From NCBI RefSeq assembly GCF_010119225.1, contig NZ_WNKF01000001.1:248001-312000 (forward strand): a stretch of DNA of 64,000 bases. The letters are read 5' to 3'. The first letter of the stretch is position 1. The number at the start of each line of letters is the position of its first letter. A model generated the notes under the pieces. It saw nothing but the letters and a program-made list of their open reading frames with translations. It did no database searches and was not told the origin of the DNA. The stretch comes from Cyclobacterium roseum (GTDB taxonomy: Bacteria > Bacteroidota > Bacteroidia > Cytophagales > Cyclobacteriaceae). The translations under genes were made by a program, and so were the position numbers. This document shows positions 49,238 to 58,118 of the stretch, piece after piece.

Positions 49238-51352
49238 TCATGGCGATGGAATTTCATCCGTAATGCCGGATTTACGTTCCCATTTTTCAGCAAACCAGCT
49301 TTTGGTTCGCGTCAGGAAATCTCGATTGTGGTAGGAGTGGTGCTGTGTGTAGAGTTGTTCGAGAAAGGTTTTCAAAAGATCAACCTGCTCTTCAGAAAGC
49401 CGGTGTATTGGATTGGGGCTCTCCAGGTCATGCTGTAAATCTTGTGAACTCCTAAAAATAATCCAATCATCAATAGCTACATTTTGCAAGGAATTTAGTG
49501 AATCAGGTAGTACGATTTCCGGATAGCTTATTTTATCAAACGACATATTAAATTGAAACAAGGTGTCGGGTTGACTTTGATCCACGACCCAAAAAGAATC
49601 CCTATTTGATGGTAAGGCGCTGATCGTATCCTTATCCGCAAGCGTAGTGATGCTGGATTTAGTGGTAATCCAGGATTCCCAGGTTTCAGGCTTGTACTTA
49701 ATGGGGAAAATCAGTTGTAGTAAACTATCCCGCTGACCGGTTTGAGGCCAAAATTCTTCATAAATAACCTCATCCTCCTGGTAAGAAATATTTCTGATTT
49801 TGGCACTTTCTTTTTCCTTGTTCTTCCATGCTTCGACGGAAAGCGTATCTGGACGAAATTCTCCGATGGGTAAACCCGTTTGATAAAGAGACAAGGCCCC
49901 GGCACTGAATTGAGAGGGGAGCAGTAAGGAGTCCTGAAGGGCCCAGATCGAGGAAGTTTCCGAATCATTTTGAAAGGAATTCAGTGCTTGTTTTTTCAGA
50001 GCCCTCCATTCTGACTGATCAATGATGGAATCCCTGCAGATACGGTACCAGAAGGTGGAATAATAGTGGTAAGGTAATTCCTCGGATTCAAATTCGAATT
50101 CCTGCATGTTGCGAACCATCAGTAATAAGGTGTTCCATTTATTGGTTGCCAGATTCCGGTTATTGTACCGGTCTTCACTCGCATTTCTAAGTGAATCTAT
50201 GACAAGTAGCTCCTTTTCAATGGTATTTTCGAAATGAGAAGCCTCTTCATAGCTGATGTAGTAATCACTGGTGATATCCTCCGTCAACTGAATGATCTCG
50301 TCATGGTGGAAGACCACTCGTTTGATCTCTCTTCCGGTAAGTAAGGTAAACAGCCTGCTCAGCGTTTCTCCGCCATGAATTTCGGCCTGTTTTATGATTC
50401 CAGCATTCCGGGCATTGATGGTCAGCTTTTGGACCGCATAGCTTTTTACTTTTTTACTATCGTTGAAATCCACCTTTCCATTGTAGGTCAAAATATCAAA
50501 ACCAGGAATGCCTTTTTCAGGGATGAACCAGGGGTTGATGTCTGCATTGAGTATTTTTGGGGCAAACCCAAAGAAATGAAGCTCGCTCAGTTCCTCATCG
50601 TAGTGGTACATGTTTTCACTCATTCCTTGAAAATCAAAACCGGCTTTTACCGTTCCCCGCCCAATCATAGCTAATTTTTTTCTGGCCTCCCTGCGAGAAA
50701 GAGCGGCCAGTCTGTTTCCAAAATAGGCCGTCAGAAACGCATCTGTATTCCACCAGTTATTTCCGGGATTTTCATACAGGGCCAATAGGATTTGCCGGGT
50801 TTCCCGATCATTTAATTGTTCTACCGAGGAATTTGTTTCGCCTTGGAATTGCAGAAAAAGGAAGGCCAGCACTTCCTCATAAAGTAGCAATTGACTGGTT
50901 TGATCCCATTCTCCCAGAAAATACAGCTTTTCTAGAATGTTCTTCCGGCCAACCTGATCAACAAAGATTCTTTTACGCTCTCGACGTTTCAGGTCGCCGG
51001 ATTCACCTCCTAATTCGATCCGGTTATCCGCTGAAAGGGTATGAAAATTTCGAAGATTTTCTAGTTCAAGCCGTAGTTCATCAAAGGTAAGCTCCGCCTG
51101 CGCCCGGATTTCCGGTTCTTGAAGCAAATCCATTTGGGCTTCATCAATGGAAGCCACCACTTCCCCGTAATATTCGGCAGTAATCAATTCCCCCATTTCA
51201 CGTACCTCCGATATGATGTTTGCGGTCGATTCAATCCCTGGTTTTCCTCCAAAGATATTCATCGGATTCCACCAGTAGACCAATCCAACTACGAGAATTA
51301 CCAGTAGAATCTCCACAACAAAACGGGCGCTATGCAATAGCTGACGTATCAT
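49238..51352 (-). CDS. Large DUF4230-containing membrane protein
   Basis: A 704-residue protein with one N-terminal membrane span (about 12-30) and a large soluble part, probably periplasmic. Two separated blocks resemble DUF4230: residues 42-68 (TANIISEVREMGELITAEYYGE) and about 255-345 (ELHFFGFAPKILNADINPWF, FDILTYNGKVDFNDS, IHGGETLSRLFTLL). A long insertion of about 180 residues lies between them. The C-terminal half (about 370-704) is rich in Asp, Ser and Trp and not recognised. It overlaps the preceding gene by four bases (ATGA). Function unknown; the membrane anchor and neighbours point to the cell envelope. Confidence 0.68.
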   Translation of the reverse strand: MIRQLLHSARFVVEILLVILVVGLVYWWNPMNIFGGKPGIESTANIISEVREMGELITAEYYGEVVASIDEAQMDLLQEPEIRAQAELTFDELRLELENLRNFHTLSADNRIELGGESGDLKRRERKRIFVDQVGRKNILEKLYFLGEWDQTSQLLLYEEVLAFLFLQFQGETNSSVEQLNDRETRQILLALYENPGNNWWNTDAFLTAYFGNRLAALSRREARKKLAMIGRGTVKAGFDFQGMSENMYHYDEELSELHFFGFAPKILNADINPWFIPEKGIPGFDILTYNGKVDFNDSKKVKSYAVQKLTINARNAGIIKQAEIHGGETLSRLFTLLTGREIKRVVFHHDEIIQLTEDITSDYYISYEEASHFENTIEKELLVIDSLRNASEDRYNNRNLATNKWNTLLLMVRNMQEFEFESEELPYHYYSTFWYRICRDSIIDQSEWRALKKQALNSFQNDSETSSIWALQDSLLLPSQFSAGALSLYQTGLPIGEFRPDTLSVEAWKNKEKESAKIRNISYQEDEVIYEEFWPQTGQRDSLLQLIFPIKYKPETWESWITTKSSITTLADKDTISALPSNRDSFWVVDQSQPDTLFQFNMSFDKISYPEIVLPDSLNSLQNVAIDDWIIFRSSQDLQHDLESPNPIHRLSEEQVDLLKTFLEQLYTQHHSYHNRDFLTRTKSWFAEKWERKSGITDEIPSP

Positions 51353-51972
51353 GGCTCTAATAAATTATCAGGACTGTTTACCTGACGAATCACCAACGAA
51401 TCATTTTCAAATTGAATGTAGATCTCCTCAAAGTCAAAGCTTTTTAAAACCGTATGCATGAGTTTTCGGGCATGATTTTGACTGGATTCCACCAATCCCA
51501 TATAGGGCAGGTGATCCCGAATATCCATTTCCGCCATCCTGAAAAATGTTTCCTGATCTTCTAAATTTATGCTATTTAAAAAGCGATCTGGGTTTGAAAT
51601 CAGCGTGTCGGCAATAAAACTATCCGGAGGATAAGAAAAGTTGATTACTTCAATGGGAGGCAGGTTTACGTTTATTTTGCTTCCGTCGATGCGGATGTCT
51701 CCCTCCTTTATTCGGTTCAAATCGATTCCTGTTTTAATGCTTGCCCGGGAATAGGCCATAAAAGAGGCCTCATTCACGGGGATAAATAGTATGTTTTTGG
51801 TTTTTTTTCCGAATACTACTTTATCGATGACAAATTCCGAAACCACCAGGTCGCTGGCTTGCTGTATTTTACCAATTACCAAGCCTCTTTCATCTTGCTG
51901 GCAGGAGCAGAAAATCCAACAGAAAATCACCCCAGTCCATCCATGGAGCAATACTTTTTTTATGCCATCCAT
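51349..51972 (-). CDS. DUF4230 lipoprotein
   Basis: A 207-residue protein with a hydrophobic leader ending in CSC (Cys22/Cys24), a plausible lipobox. The remainder is a single DUF4230 domain: QQASDLVVSEFVIDKVVF (37-54), KTGIDLNRIKEGDIRIDGSK, INVNLPPIEVINFSYP. The C-terminal helix carries NHARKLMHTVLKSFDF. DUF4230 proteins are common in Bacteroidota and Firmicutes and have no assigned function to my knowledge. Its start lies 13 bases inside the muramidase gene, and its stop overlaps the larger DUF4230 gene, so the three genes are coupled. Confidence 0.72.
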   Translation of the reverse strand: MDGIKKVLLHGWTGVIFCWIFCSCQQDERGLVIGKIQQASDLVVSEFVIDKVVFGKKTKNILFIPVNEASFMAYSRASIKTGIDLNRIKEGDIRIDGSKINVNLPPIEVINFSYPPDSFIADTLISNPDRFLNSINLEDQETFFRMAEMDIRDHLPYMGLVESSQNHARKLMHTVLKSFDFEEIYIQFENDSLVIRQVNSPDNLLEP

Positions 51973-53690
51973 GTCTGTTCCTTTTTGAATTTTTCGTAAT
52001 GGTTTTTCATTTTCAGATGGTATTGATTGACCTTATACCCGCTGCCATTATATCCATAAGCAAATGACTCCCAATCGTAATTACCCTGATTTTCTTCGGA
52101 GATATAAGTTAACAAAGTTTTGCCCCGAACTTTTTTGGTTTTGATAAATTCCAGAAAATCCAGGAAATGAAAATATTCCGACTCGTGTTGACGTGCCTCA
52201 AATTCCTCGACGCTTTTGTATTTCCTTCCCTTGATAAAGTGCTCCATATTTTCACCCAGAATTTGAAAAAGACCCCAGGAAGTGGCGTAAACGGCCGCTT
52301 TAAGATCGATGCTTTTGGCCTGTTCCAAGCGCTCGTATTCTTTGGCACCTGCCTGATAATGTTCTCTTGTCCACTTTTCATAAATCAGGTGTTCCTTTCC
52401 GGCCTGCAATGCTTTGGGATCCTTCCCCGATTTTTCCAGCCAATGCCAGAATTTGTGTCCCTCGAAGAGGATTTTGGCACGGCCATCGTCTAAATGCCCT
52501 CTGCCGGCAGATTCTACCGCAATTACCGCTTTGATCACTGGAAGGCTGAGTTTTACCTGCTCCCGCTGTTCCAATTCATCCAATGCCATCCGAATGTCCA
52601 TATCGCTTAGGACTTTGCTGTTGGTATTATCTTTTATTTGAACAAACTCTTCCGGAAACTGAAAATCCTCCGGCGGCACATCAAAACCGGTCGACAGGGA
52701 AACCCGCTGATCTTTTAGCTGGCTTGCCTCTTCGGATTCGGGATTTCTGGCGGCGAAGGCCGAATCATCCATTTTAAAGGTGTTTTCATCGATATCCAGG
52801 TTGCTTTGGGGTTGGAATGCGGGCCATTTTCCAGGTTGGGAGGGTGCTGCACCCTGCTCAGAATTAGCTTGGTTTTGATTTTCGGCCGCTCCCCTCTGGC
52901 TCCAGCGGTTTTGAAGGTACTTCAACGATTTATCTCCAAAATAGAAGGCAATCATCATTAAAAATGCGGTTTCAAAAAACTCAAACTGCTGGCTAAGCAA
53001 AGCCGAATCCACTCCGGAGTATTGGGTGCCGAAACTTACTATCAACAAGGCCATTCCTCCCATCAACAGCGTAAAAGCAATCATTCCCCTGACCGTTCCG
53101 GGAGGCAGTCCAAAGGTTTGGCTTCGGTAGGGATTATATTCAGGAGTGCTCATCTCGGAAGCTTTCACCGGCAAGCCCTGACTATGCCTGTCTTTTGCAT
53201 CGTAGATCCGCTGCCAATCTTGATCCGTTAGCCCGTAATTAATGTTGTAGTGGTAAACCGACCACATGAAATAAATAAGAAACAAGGCAATCCATATGAC
53301 AGAGGTTGCCAATCCCACTGCTTGAAACAGATTATTATATTCTATATAGACGAAAAAAGCTCCCAGGATTCCGAAGGTTACCAAAAGAGTGGATAAAATA
53401 ACAGTGCCCTTGAAAAAAAAGGTATGATAGGGGTTGAAATTGGGATTACGGTCTTTAGTTTTTGGACTAAAATACCTTGCCAATAGCGCATACATAAAAA
53501 CGAGCGCAACGACTACTACCAGTCCGGATGCAATGCCGTAATTAGCGGACTCCATTCCCGGGACTATAAATAGCAATACAGCAAGCATTATTAAGAAAAT
53601 GGAGCCAATATGTAGCAGTACATACTTTTTTTCAGAAGAATCCTTTTTCTTCTCTTCTGTAGCTTCCGGTTTGTTATCAGCAGTTTCCAT
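51960..53690 (-). CDS. Multi-span membrane protein with C-terminal N-acetylmuramidase domain
   Basis: A 576-residue protein. After a charged start (METADNKPEATEEKKKDSSEKK) it has about six membrane spans between residues 24 and 265, a disordered Gln/Pro/Asn-rich linker (about 275-350), and a peptidoglycan hydrolase domain (about 380-576) of the N-acetylmuramidase (PF11860/DUF3380) type. Signatures are AVIAVESAGRGHLDDGRAKI (catalytic Glu near 393), LFEGHKFWHWL, ATSWGLFQILGEN and FAYGYNGSGY. Soluble phage-like muramidases lack the membrane part. The ATG at 53690 is chosen; an in-frame ATG at 53774 would overlap the upstream gene and add a poorly folded leader. Whether the enzyme domain faces cytoplasm or periplasm depends on the number of spans. 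Confidence 0.8.
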   Translation of the reverse strand: METADNKPEATEEKKKDSSEKKYVLLHIGSIFLIMLAVLLFIVPGMESANYGIASGLVVVVALVFMYALLARYFSPKTKDRNPNFNPYHTFFFKGTVILSTLLVTFGILGAFFVYIEYNNLFQAVGLATSVIWIALFLIYFMWSVYHYNINYGLTDQDWQRIYDAKDRHSQGLPVKASEMSTPEYNPYRSQTFGLPPGTVRGMIAFTLLMGGMALLIVSFGTQYSGVDSALLSQQFEFFETAFLMMIAFYFGDKSLKYLQNRWSQRGAAENQNQANSEQGAAPSQPGKWPAFQPQSNLDIDENTFKMDDSAFAARNPESEEASQLKDQRVSLSTGFDVPPEDFQFPEEFVQIKDNTNSKVLSDMDIRMALDELEQREQVKLSLPVIKAVIAVESAGRGHLDDGRAKILFEGHKFWHWLEKSGKDPKALQAGKEHLIYEKWTREHYQAGAKEYERLEQAKSIDLKAAVYATSWGLFQILGENMEHFIKGRKYKSVEEFEARQHESEYFHFLDFLEFIKTKKVRGKTLLTYISEENQGNYDWESFAYGYNGSGYKVNQYHLKMKNHYEKFKKEQTWMA

Positions 53691-53719
53691 GTGTAAAGGG
53701 ACTATAGGTGGTGTTTTTT

Positions 53720-54523
53720 TTAGTTGTTGACAGCCTCCAGGGTTTTCTGCCTGAGTCCTGCTCGTTCCATCCAATCTTCATTGAGGATTTTGATTGCAAG
53801 GCCTTTCTGAGAGGTAATTTTAGGATAGATTCTCTTGTAAAAGCGCTCAAATGCCCGCTGGGAATGGGTGACCATTTTTTCACTTGAACCGGTATTCACT
53901 CCGTCGGCAAGGAGTATGCATCCCCTGGTATCCTGATGGCTGTTTCCGATATGAATGTAGACCAACTCGTAATTGGGAATATTTTTGATTTCTATGTGGT
54001 ACTCAAACCAGGGAAATCGCTTCCGGTACCTTTTGGTTAGCTCAGTTAAGCTTGGATTGAAAGATAAGGGATACTTTCCTTCTGGTATTCGCGTACCACC
54101 GGGTAATTTTTCATCCCGGTGGGTATCTTCCAGGGTATAACAGAAAAACTGCTTTCCCAGGTACAATAGGCCCAGACTCGTATTGCCGTCATCCAGGTAC
54201 CTTAAAAGAGTTAATTCAGAACTGGCCAGAAATTCCCAGGTTTCCGGATCGGTTTCGGGGAGGTTTTTAAGCAGCTCTTCCCTTTCCTTATTTTTTCCCG
54301 AAGGGGATTTATTTGTTTCAGGTGTGAGAGCGAAGGGAGTGGGCCGATCGTTTTTAAAAAGGTTTTTAAGTGATTTTAGTCCTTTTCTAGAAAAGTAAAT
54401 GATGTATCCAATAAAGCCAACCAGCCAAAACCAAACGGTTTCGATCAGTTCAGGATTGGCAAAGAATACGATGATCACCAGGACGGCCAAAGCTACCAGA
54501 AGTAGTCCAAAAATCCTGTTCAT
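53720..54523 (-). CDS. Membrane-anchored DUF5675 protein
   Basis: A 267-residue protein with two N-terminal membrane segments (about 4-21 and 28-46) and a C-terminal DUF5675 domain (about 100-230). Domain features are LTLLRYLDDGNTSLGLLYLG, FCYTLEDTHRDEKLPGGTRI, PEGKYPL and HIGNSHQDTRGCILLADG with an invariant-looking Cys. The HIGN...TRGCILLG-like end recalls L,D-transpeptidase-type active sites, though the fold link is not proven. DUF5675 genes are often found near lysozyme-like genes in phages. Here it opens a minus-strand unit that includes a muramidase, with 29 bases between the two genes. Confidence 0.72.
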   Translation of the reverse strand: MNRIFGLLLVALAVLVIIVFFANPELIETVWFWLVGFIGYIIYFSRKGLKSLKNLFKNDRPTPFALTPETNKSPSGKNKEREELLKNLPETDPETWEFLASSELTLLRYLDDGNTSLGLLYLGKQFFCYTLEDTHRDEKLPGGTRIPEGKYPLSFNPSLTELTKRYRKRFPWFEYHIEIKNIPNYELVYIHIGNSHQDTRGCILLADGVNTGSSEKMVTHSQRAFERFYKRIYPKITSQKGLAIKILNEDWMERAGLRQKTLEAVNN

Positions 54524-54939
54524 ACTGATTTAGATTATAAGATAAGTCAGATCTAATGCCTTTTTATTTCAAACCAAAATTTAATTATTAAAACAAGAAG
54601 ATCAAAGAAATTTTTATCTTTATTACGCTGGAATTCAAATGAAACGCGCCTACCTACCGAAATGTTGGAAAAAGTACGTTTATCATCGATCAGCTTATTT
54701 AGAAAAAATATGAATTACAGCTTTGGAGATCATAAATGATTCAAAATCAGTTAAAAAATAGGGACAAGTTGTATTTTTAATTTATAACACTTTGATTGTA
54801 ACCTTTGCTTCCCTTGGAATTATTTCAACGGTAGTACAAATCACTGTCGTTTTTCATTATTTTGTTTATCAGGGGTAGATCCCTTTGAAATACCAAACAA
54901 AATGTAGTAAATTCATACAATAACAATACAAATAACAAA
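54524..54939. other. Non-coding region between divergent units
   Basis: 416 bases, AT-rich, between the DUF5675 gene (minus) and the molybdenum hydroxylase genes (plus). Promoters for both units must lie here, but I found no full TTTG-N19-TAnnTTTG match, only a near miss TTATTTTG around 54860. No RNA gene, repeat or small gene was recognised. Confidence 0.45.
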
Positions 54940-55401
54940 ATGGCTAACTACAAACTTCAAATCAACGGCACGAACTACGAAGTAGATGTGGATGAAGACA
55001 CTCCTTTATTGTGGGTACTCCGTGACAACCTGGGCCTGGTAGGCACGAAATACTCCTGTGGAGTCGCTCAATGTGGTGCCTGTACGGTGCACGTCAATGG
55101 CGAAGCAGTAAGATCCTGTGTTTTACCCATTTCGGCTGTAAAAGAGGATAAAATAACGACCATAGAAGGCCTGTCCGAAAAGGGAGACCATCCCGTACAG
55201 CAAGCCTGGGAAGAAGTAGACGTGGCTCAATGCGGCTATTGTCAGGCAGGACAGATTATGACGGCAGCGGCTTTGTTAAAGAAAAATCCCAACCCGAGTG
55301 ATGAGGAAATCATTAACGGTATGAACGCTAACATCTGTAGGTGTGGTACCTACCATCGAATTAAGGAAGCAGTAAAATTGGCATCAGCTAAAACCAACTA
55401 A
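54940..55401 (+). CDS. [2Fe-2S] subunit of a molybdenum hydroxylase (IorA-type)
   Basis: A 153-residue electron-transfer subunit with two [2Fe-2S] clusters. The plant-type ferredoxin site uses Cys40, Cys45, Cys48 and Cys60 (CGVAQCGAC). The second site uses Cys98, Cys101, Cys133 and Cys135 (QCGYCQAGQ and NICRCGTY). Length and layout match the small subunit of isoquinoline 1-oxidoreductase and aldehyde oxidases. It is followed after two bases by the large molybdopterin subunit. No FAD-binding medium subunit is present, as expected for the Ior type. Confidence 0.93.
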   Translation: MANYKLQINGTNYEVDVDEDTPLLWVLRDNLGLVGTKYSCGVAQCGACTVHVNGEAVRSCVLPISAVKEDKITTIEGLSEKGDHPVQQAWEEVDVAQCGYCQAGQIMTAAALLKKNPNPSDEEIINGMNANICRCGTYHRIKEAVKLASAKTN

Positions 55402-55403
55402 TC

Positions 55404-57560
55404 ATGAATAAAGGATTAAAAACAAACAGAAGAGATTTCTTGAAAATTGCCGCCACCGCCGGAGGAGGACTTCTGATCGGTTTTAACTGGTCCAGTTGCG
55501 ATTCCCCCAAGATGAAGGTGGTCAGTGAGGAAGAAATCATGAATAGTGCCTTAGGCTTTAACAGTTACCTTTCTATTTCGCCAACCGACCACGTGGTCAT
55601 TTTCTCCCCAAATCCCGAATTGGGTCAAAATATCAAGACCTCGTTTCCAATGATTGTGGCCGAGGAGTTGGATGTGGATTGGTCTAAAGTAAGAGTGAAA
55701 CAGGCTTTTTTGGATACTGAAAAATACGACCGGCAGGTGACCGGAGGGTCAGGAGCCATGCCTCATTCCTGGGAACGATTGAGAAAAGCAGGGGCTACTG
55801 CCAGGCAAATGCTCTTGCAGGCAGCGGCTAAAAGGCTTGGCGTTTCGGTTTCTGATTTGCGCACCGAAAAAGGGCAGGTTATCCATGGTTCTGAAAAATT
55901 GAGTTATGGTGATTTGGCCAATGAAGCAGCACTTGTTCCCGTTCCGGAGGAAGTCACCCTTAAGAATACAAAAGATTTCAAAATCATCGGAACCCCAATT
56001 AAAAACGTGGATAATCGAGCCATGTTTACCGGGCAGCCCCTGTATGGATTGGATTTTTACCGGGAAGGCATGGTGCATGCCATGATTCAGCGTCCACCCT
56101 TTGGTATGAAACTGAAATCCGTAGATTCAGCCGCAGCTAAAGCGGTGAAAGGAGTGAAAGACGTGGTTACCTTCAAGGACAACGTAGCGATAATAGGTGA
56201 ATCCACCTGGCCTCTGATGAAAGCAAAAAAGCAGTTGAAAATTCAGTACGAACCCATTGACGGGCAGTTGGAATCCTCTGAGTTTCATAACCGGATTTTT
56301 GACGAAATGCTCGATACGGGCAAGGGCGATGTCAAACGGGAGGATGGTAACGTGAATACCGCTTTCCGTTCTGCTGCCAAGGTGATCAAAAGTGAATACC
56401 AATGTCCCTTCCTTTCCCACAGCCCCATGGAACCGATGAATTTCTTCGCTCATGTGAAGGCGGATGGCGTAGAATTGATCGGTCCCACCCAGACTCCAGA
56501 CAGGGCCAGGAATGCAGCTGCTGAGATTTGTGGATTTTCACCCGATAAAGTAACGGTAGAAATGACCCGTCTGGGAGGCGGATTTGGACGACGGTTGCGG
56601 GCAGATTTTGTGGAAGAGGCCGTTGAATTATCAAAAATGCTAAAAGCCCCGGTGAAATTAACCTGGTCCAGAGAAGATGACCTCACAGGAGGGGCCTATA
56701 GGCCTGCGGTGAAATACCGTTTTGAGGCGGCTTTGGATAGCAATAATGAGCTGATCGGGTATAAGTTAAGAGGAGTCGGGATTAATGCCGGTAACTGTAC
56801 CCGGGAAAATAACTTCCCGTCGGGCTCGGTCGATAATCTTTTGATAGAGTCCCTGGAATACAAGTCTCCCATCACCACCAATGCCTGGAGGGCACCTATT
56901 ACCAACTTCCTGGCCTTTGCAGAGCAGTCCTTTTTGGATGAAGTCGCCGAGGCAGCTGGAAAGGATCCGGTAGCACTGAGATTGGAATTATTGGACCGGG
57001 CCAAAAAGAATCCCGTCGGTGTGATCCACTACGATATCGATCGCATGCGGACGGTCGTAGAAACGGCAGCGGAAAAATCGGGATGGGGAAAGAAACCTGG
57101 TGTCTCGCAGGGATTCAGTGTGTATTTCTCCCACAGATCCTATGTAGCACAGGTGGCCGAGGCCAGAATGGTCGACGGCAAACCCAAATTGGACAAAATC
57201 TATGCGGTCACAGACTGCGGTATCGTGGTTAACCCTACCGGGGCCGACCAGCAGGTGCGAGGGGGAATGGTAGATGGTATGGGTCATGCCATGTTTACCA
57301 ACATGACCTTTACAGATGGAATCGCCGATCAAAAAAACTTTGATACCTACCGATTGATAAAAATGAATGAGATTCCCGAAATTGAAACTCATTTTATTGA
57401 TAATGGCATTGATCCCACCGGCTTGGGAGAGCCTGCCCTGCCGCCAACAGGAGGGGCAATAGCCAATGCCATTTTCAGGGCCTCCGGCAAACGGGTGAGA
57501 AACCAGCCTTTTATGGAACAGGAGGAAATGAAAAACGTAAATTTAGGAGATCCGGCCTGA
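55404..57560 (+). CDS. Molybdopterin-binding subunit of a molybdenum hydroxylase (IorB-type)
   Basis: A 718-residue xanthine dehydrogenase-family large subunit. The N-terminus has a twin-arginine signal (NRRDFLKIAATAGGGLLIGF, from residue 8), so the folded two-subunit enzyme is probably exported to the periplasm. Molybdopterin-binding segments include GGFGRRLRADFV, RAPITNFLAFAEQSFLDE and the C-terminal GLGEPALPPTGGAIANAI, whose Glu is the expected catalytic base. Enzymes of this group hydroxylate N-heterocycles or oxidise aldehydes; the substrate cannot be read. No cytochrome or XdhC-type maturation gene is next to it. Confidence 0.92.
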   Translation: MNKGLKTNRRDFLKIAATAGGGLLIGFNWSSCDSPKMKVVSEEEIMNSALGFNSYLSISPTDHVVIFSPNPELGQNIKTSFPMIVAEELDVDWSKVRVKQAFLDTEKYDRQVTGGSGAMPHSWERLRKAGATARQMLLQAAAKRLGVSVSDLRTEKGQVIHGSEKLSYGDLANEAALVPVPEEVTLKNTKDFKIIGTPIKNVDNRAMFTGQPLYGLDFYREGMVHAMIQRPPFGMKLKSVDSAAAKAVKGVKDVVTFKDNVAIIGESTWPLMKAKKQLKIQYEPIDGQLESSEFHNRIFDEMLDTGKGDVKREDGNVNTAFRSAAKVIKSEYQCPFLSHSPMEPMNFFAHVKADGVELIGPTQTPDRARNAAAEICGFSPDKVTVEMTRLGGGFGRRLRADFVEEAVELSKMLKAPVKLTWSREDDLTGGAYRPAVKYRFEAALDSNNELIGYKLRGVGINAGNCTRENNFPSGSVDNLLIESLEYKSPITTNAWRAPITNFLAFAEQSFLDEVAEAAGKDPVALRLELLDRAKKNPVGVIHYDIDRMRTVVETAAEKSGWGKKPGVSQGFSVYFSHRSYVAQVAEARMVDGKPKLDKIYAVTDCGIVVNPTGADQQVRGGMVDGMGHAMFTNMTFTDGIADQKNFDTYRLIKMNEIPEIETHFIDNGIDPTGLGEPALPPTGGAIANAIFRASGKRVRNQPFMEQEEMKNVNLGDPA

Positions 57561-57588
57561 TGAGTAATTAACCGGATCATTATTTTAA

Positions 57589-57616
57589 AAAAGGCAGCCA
57601 GAAATGGCTGCCTTTT
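57589..57616. terminator. Bidirectional terminator after the molybdenum hydroxylase genes
   Basis: AAAAGGCAGCCA (57589-57600) pairs perfectly with TGGCTGCCTTTT (57605-57616) across GAAA, with T-runs on both strands. It separates the convergent large-subunit gene and the minus-strand gene that ends at 57634. Confidence 0.9.
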
Positions 57617-57633
57617 TTAATGTTTCAAAGATA

Positions 57634-58029
57634 TCATTGAACGGGTAACCCGGACCGATTCGATTCGCCAATCTCTAGCACATCGGTTACCACGTATTCG
57701 CTGGCCCCTCGCCAGGGAATGGGGTTTAAGTATTCCTTATACCTCAGCTCCACAAATTTACCTCCAGATCGTTCCAAGATCAAGGCTACGGAATCTCCTT
57801 CCGCACTAAAGCGGAATTCGTTGCTTTGAAGGGCTCCTGGATTAGGACTTTGAAAGCCATCTTGTACCAGGCGACCTTCCCAGGTTTTGAAAAGGAATCC
57901 TTTTTTTTCAAAATAGTTGAGATTCCCGGCTTTTACCCCCTCGGCAAATACAAAATAGTATCGCCACCAAAACAAACCTGCCAGGAGGATGACCAGTATT
58001 ATAGCTACCGGACCAATAAATTTTTTCAT
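57634..58029 (-). CDS. Small membrane-anchored protein of unknown function
   Basis: A 131-residue protein with one N-terminal membrane span (about 3-21, ending FWWRYY) followed by a beta-rich soluble domain. The pattern FAEGVKAGNLNYFEKKGFLFKTWEG (about 25-48) and ELRYKEYLNPIPWRGASEYVV near the C-terminus recalls a Bacteroidota family that databases have sometimes mislabelled as a 6-phosphogluconate dehydrogenase; no such enzyme motif is present here. The ATG at 58029 places the span at the very start; an ATG 16 codons upstream is less likely. It is divergent from the LemA gene by 89 bases. Confidence 0.65.
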   Translation of the reverse strand: MKKFIGPVAIILVILLAGLFWWRYYFVFAEGVKAGNLNYFEKKGFLFKTWEGRLVQDGFQSPNPGALQSNEFRFSAEGDSVALILERSGGKFVELRYKEYLNPIPWRGASEYVVTDVLEIGESNRSGLPVQ

Positions 58030-58118
58030 AGCCTTGAAGTTGAAGTTATAGCGGCTAAAGATAAGAATAAATCCCATTTTTTGTATATTCAGGCTTAAAT
58101 GGAAAAAACCCTTAAACT

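Noticed and set aside
49172-49438. 88-codon plus-strand open frame over the end of the large DUF4230 gene
   Set aside because: Starts in the second repeat copy and is antisense to a long intact gene.
53691-53774. Longer start for the muramidase gene
   Set aside because: Would overlap the DUF5675 gene by 55 bases and add a leader of low quality; the ATG at 53690 leaves a normal gap.
49238-54523. Prophage or phage remnant
   Set aside because: Muramidase and DUF5675 suggested a phage, but there are no structural, terminase, portal, holin or integrase genes and all proteins are membrane anchored.
57634-58029. 6-phosphogluconate dehydrogenase
   Set aside because: Similar Bacteroidota proteins have carried this label, but the 131-residue sequence has no dinucleotide-binding or catalytic motif of that enzyme.
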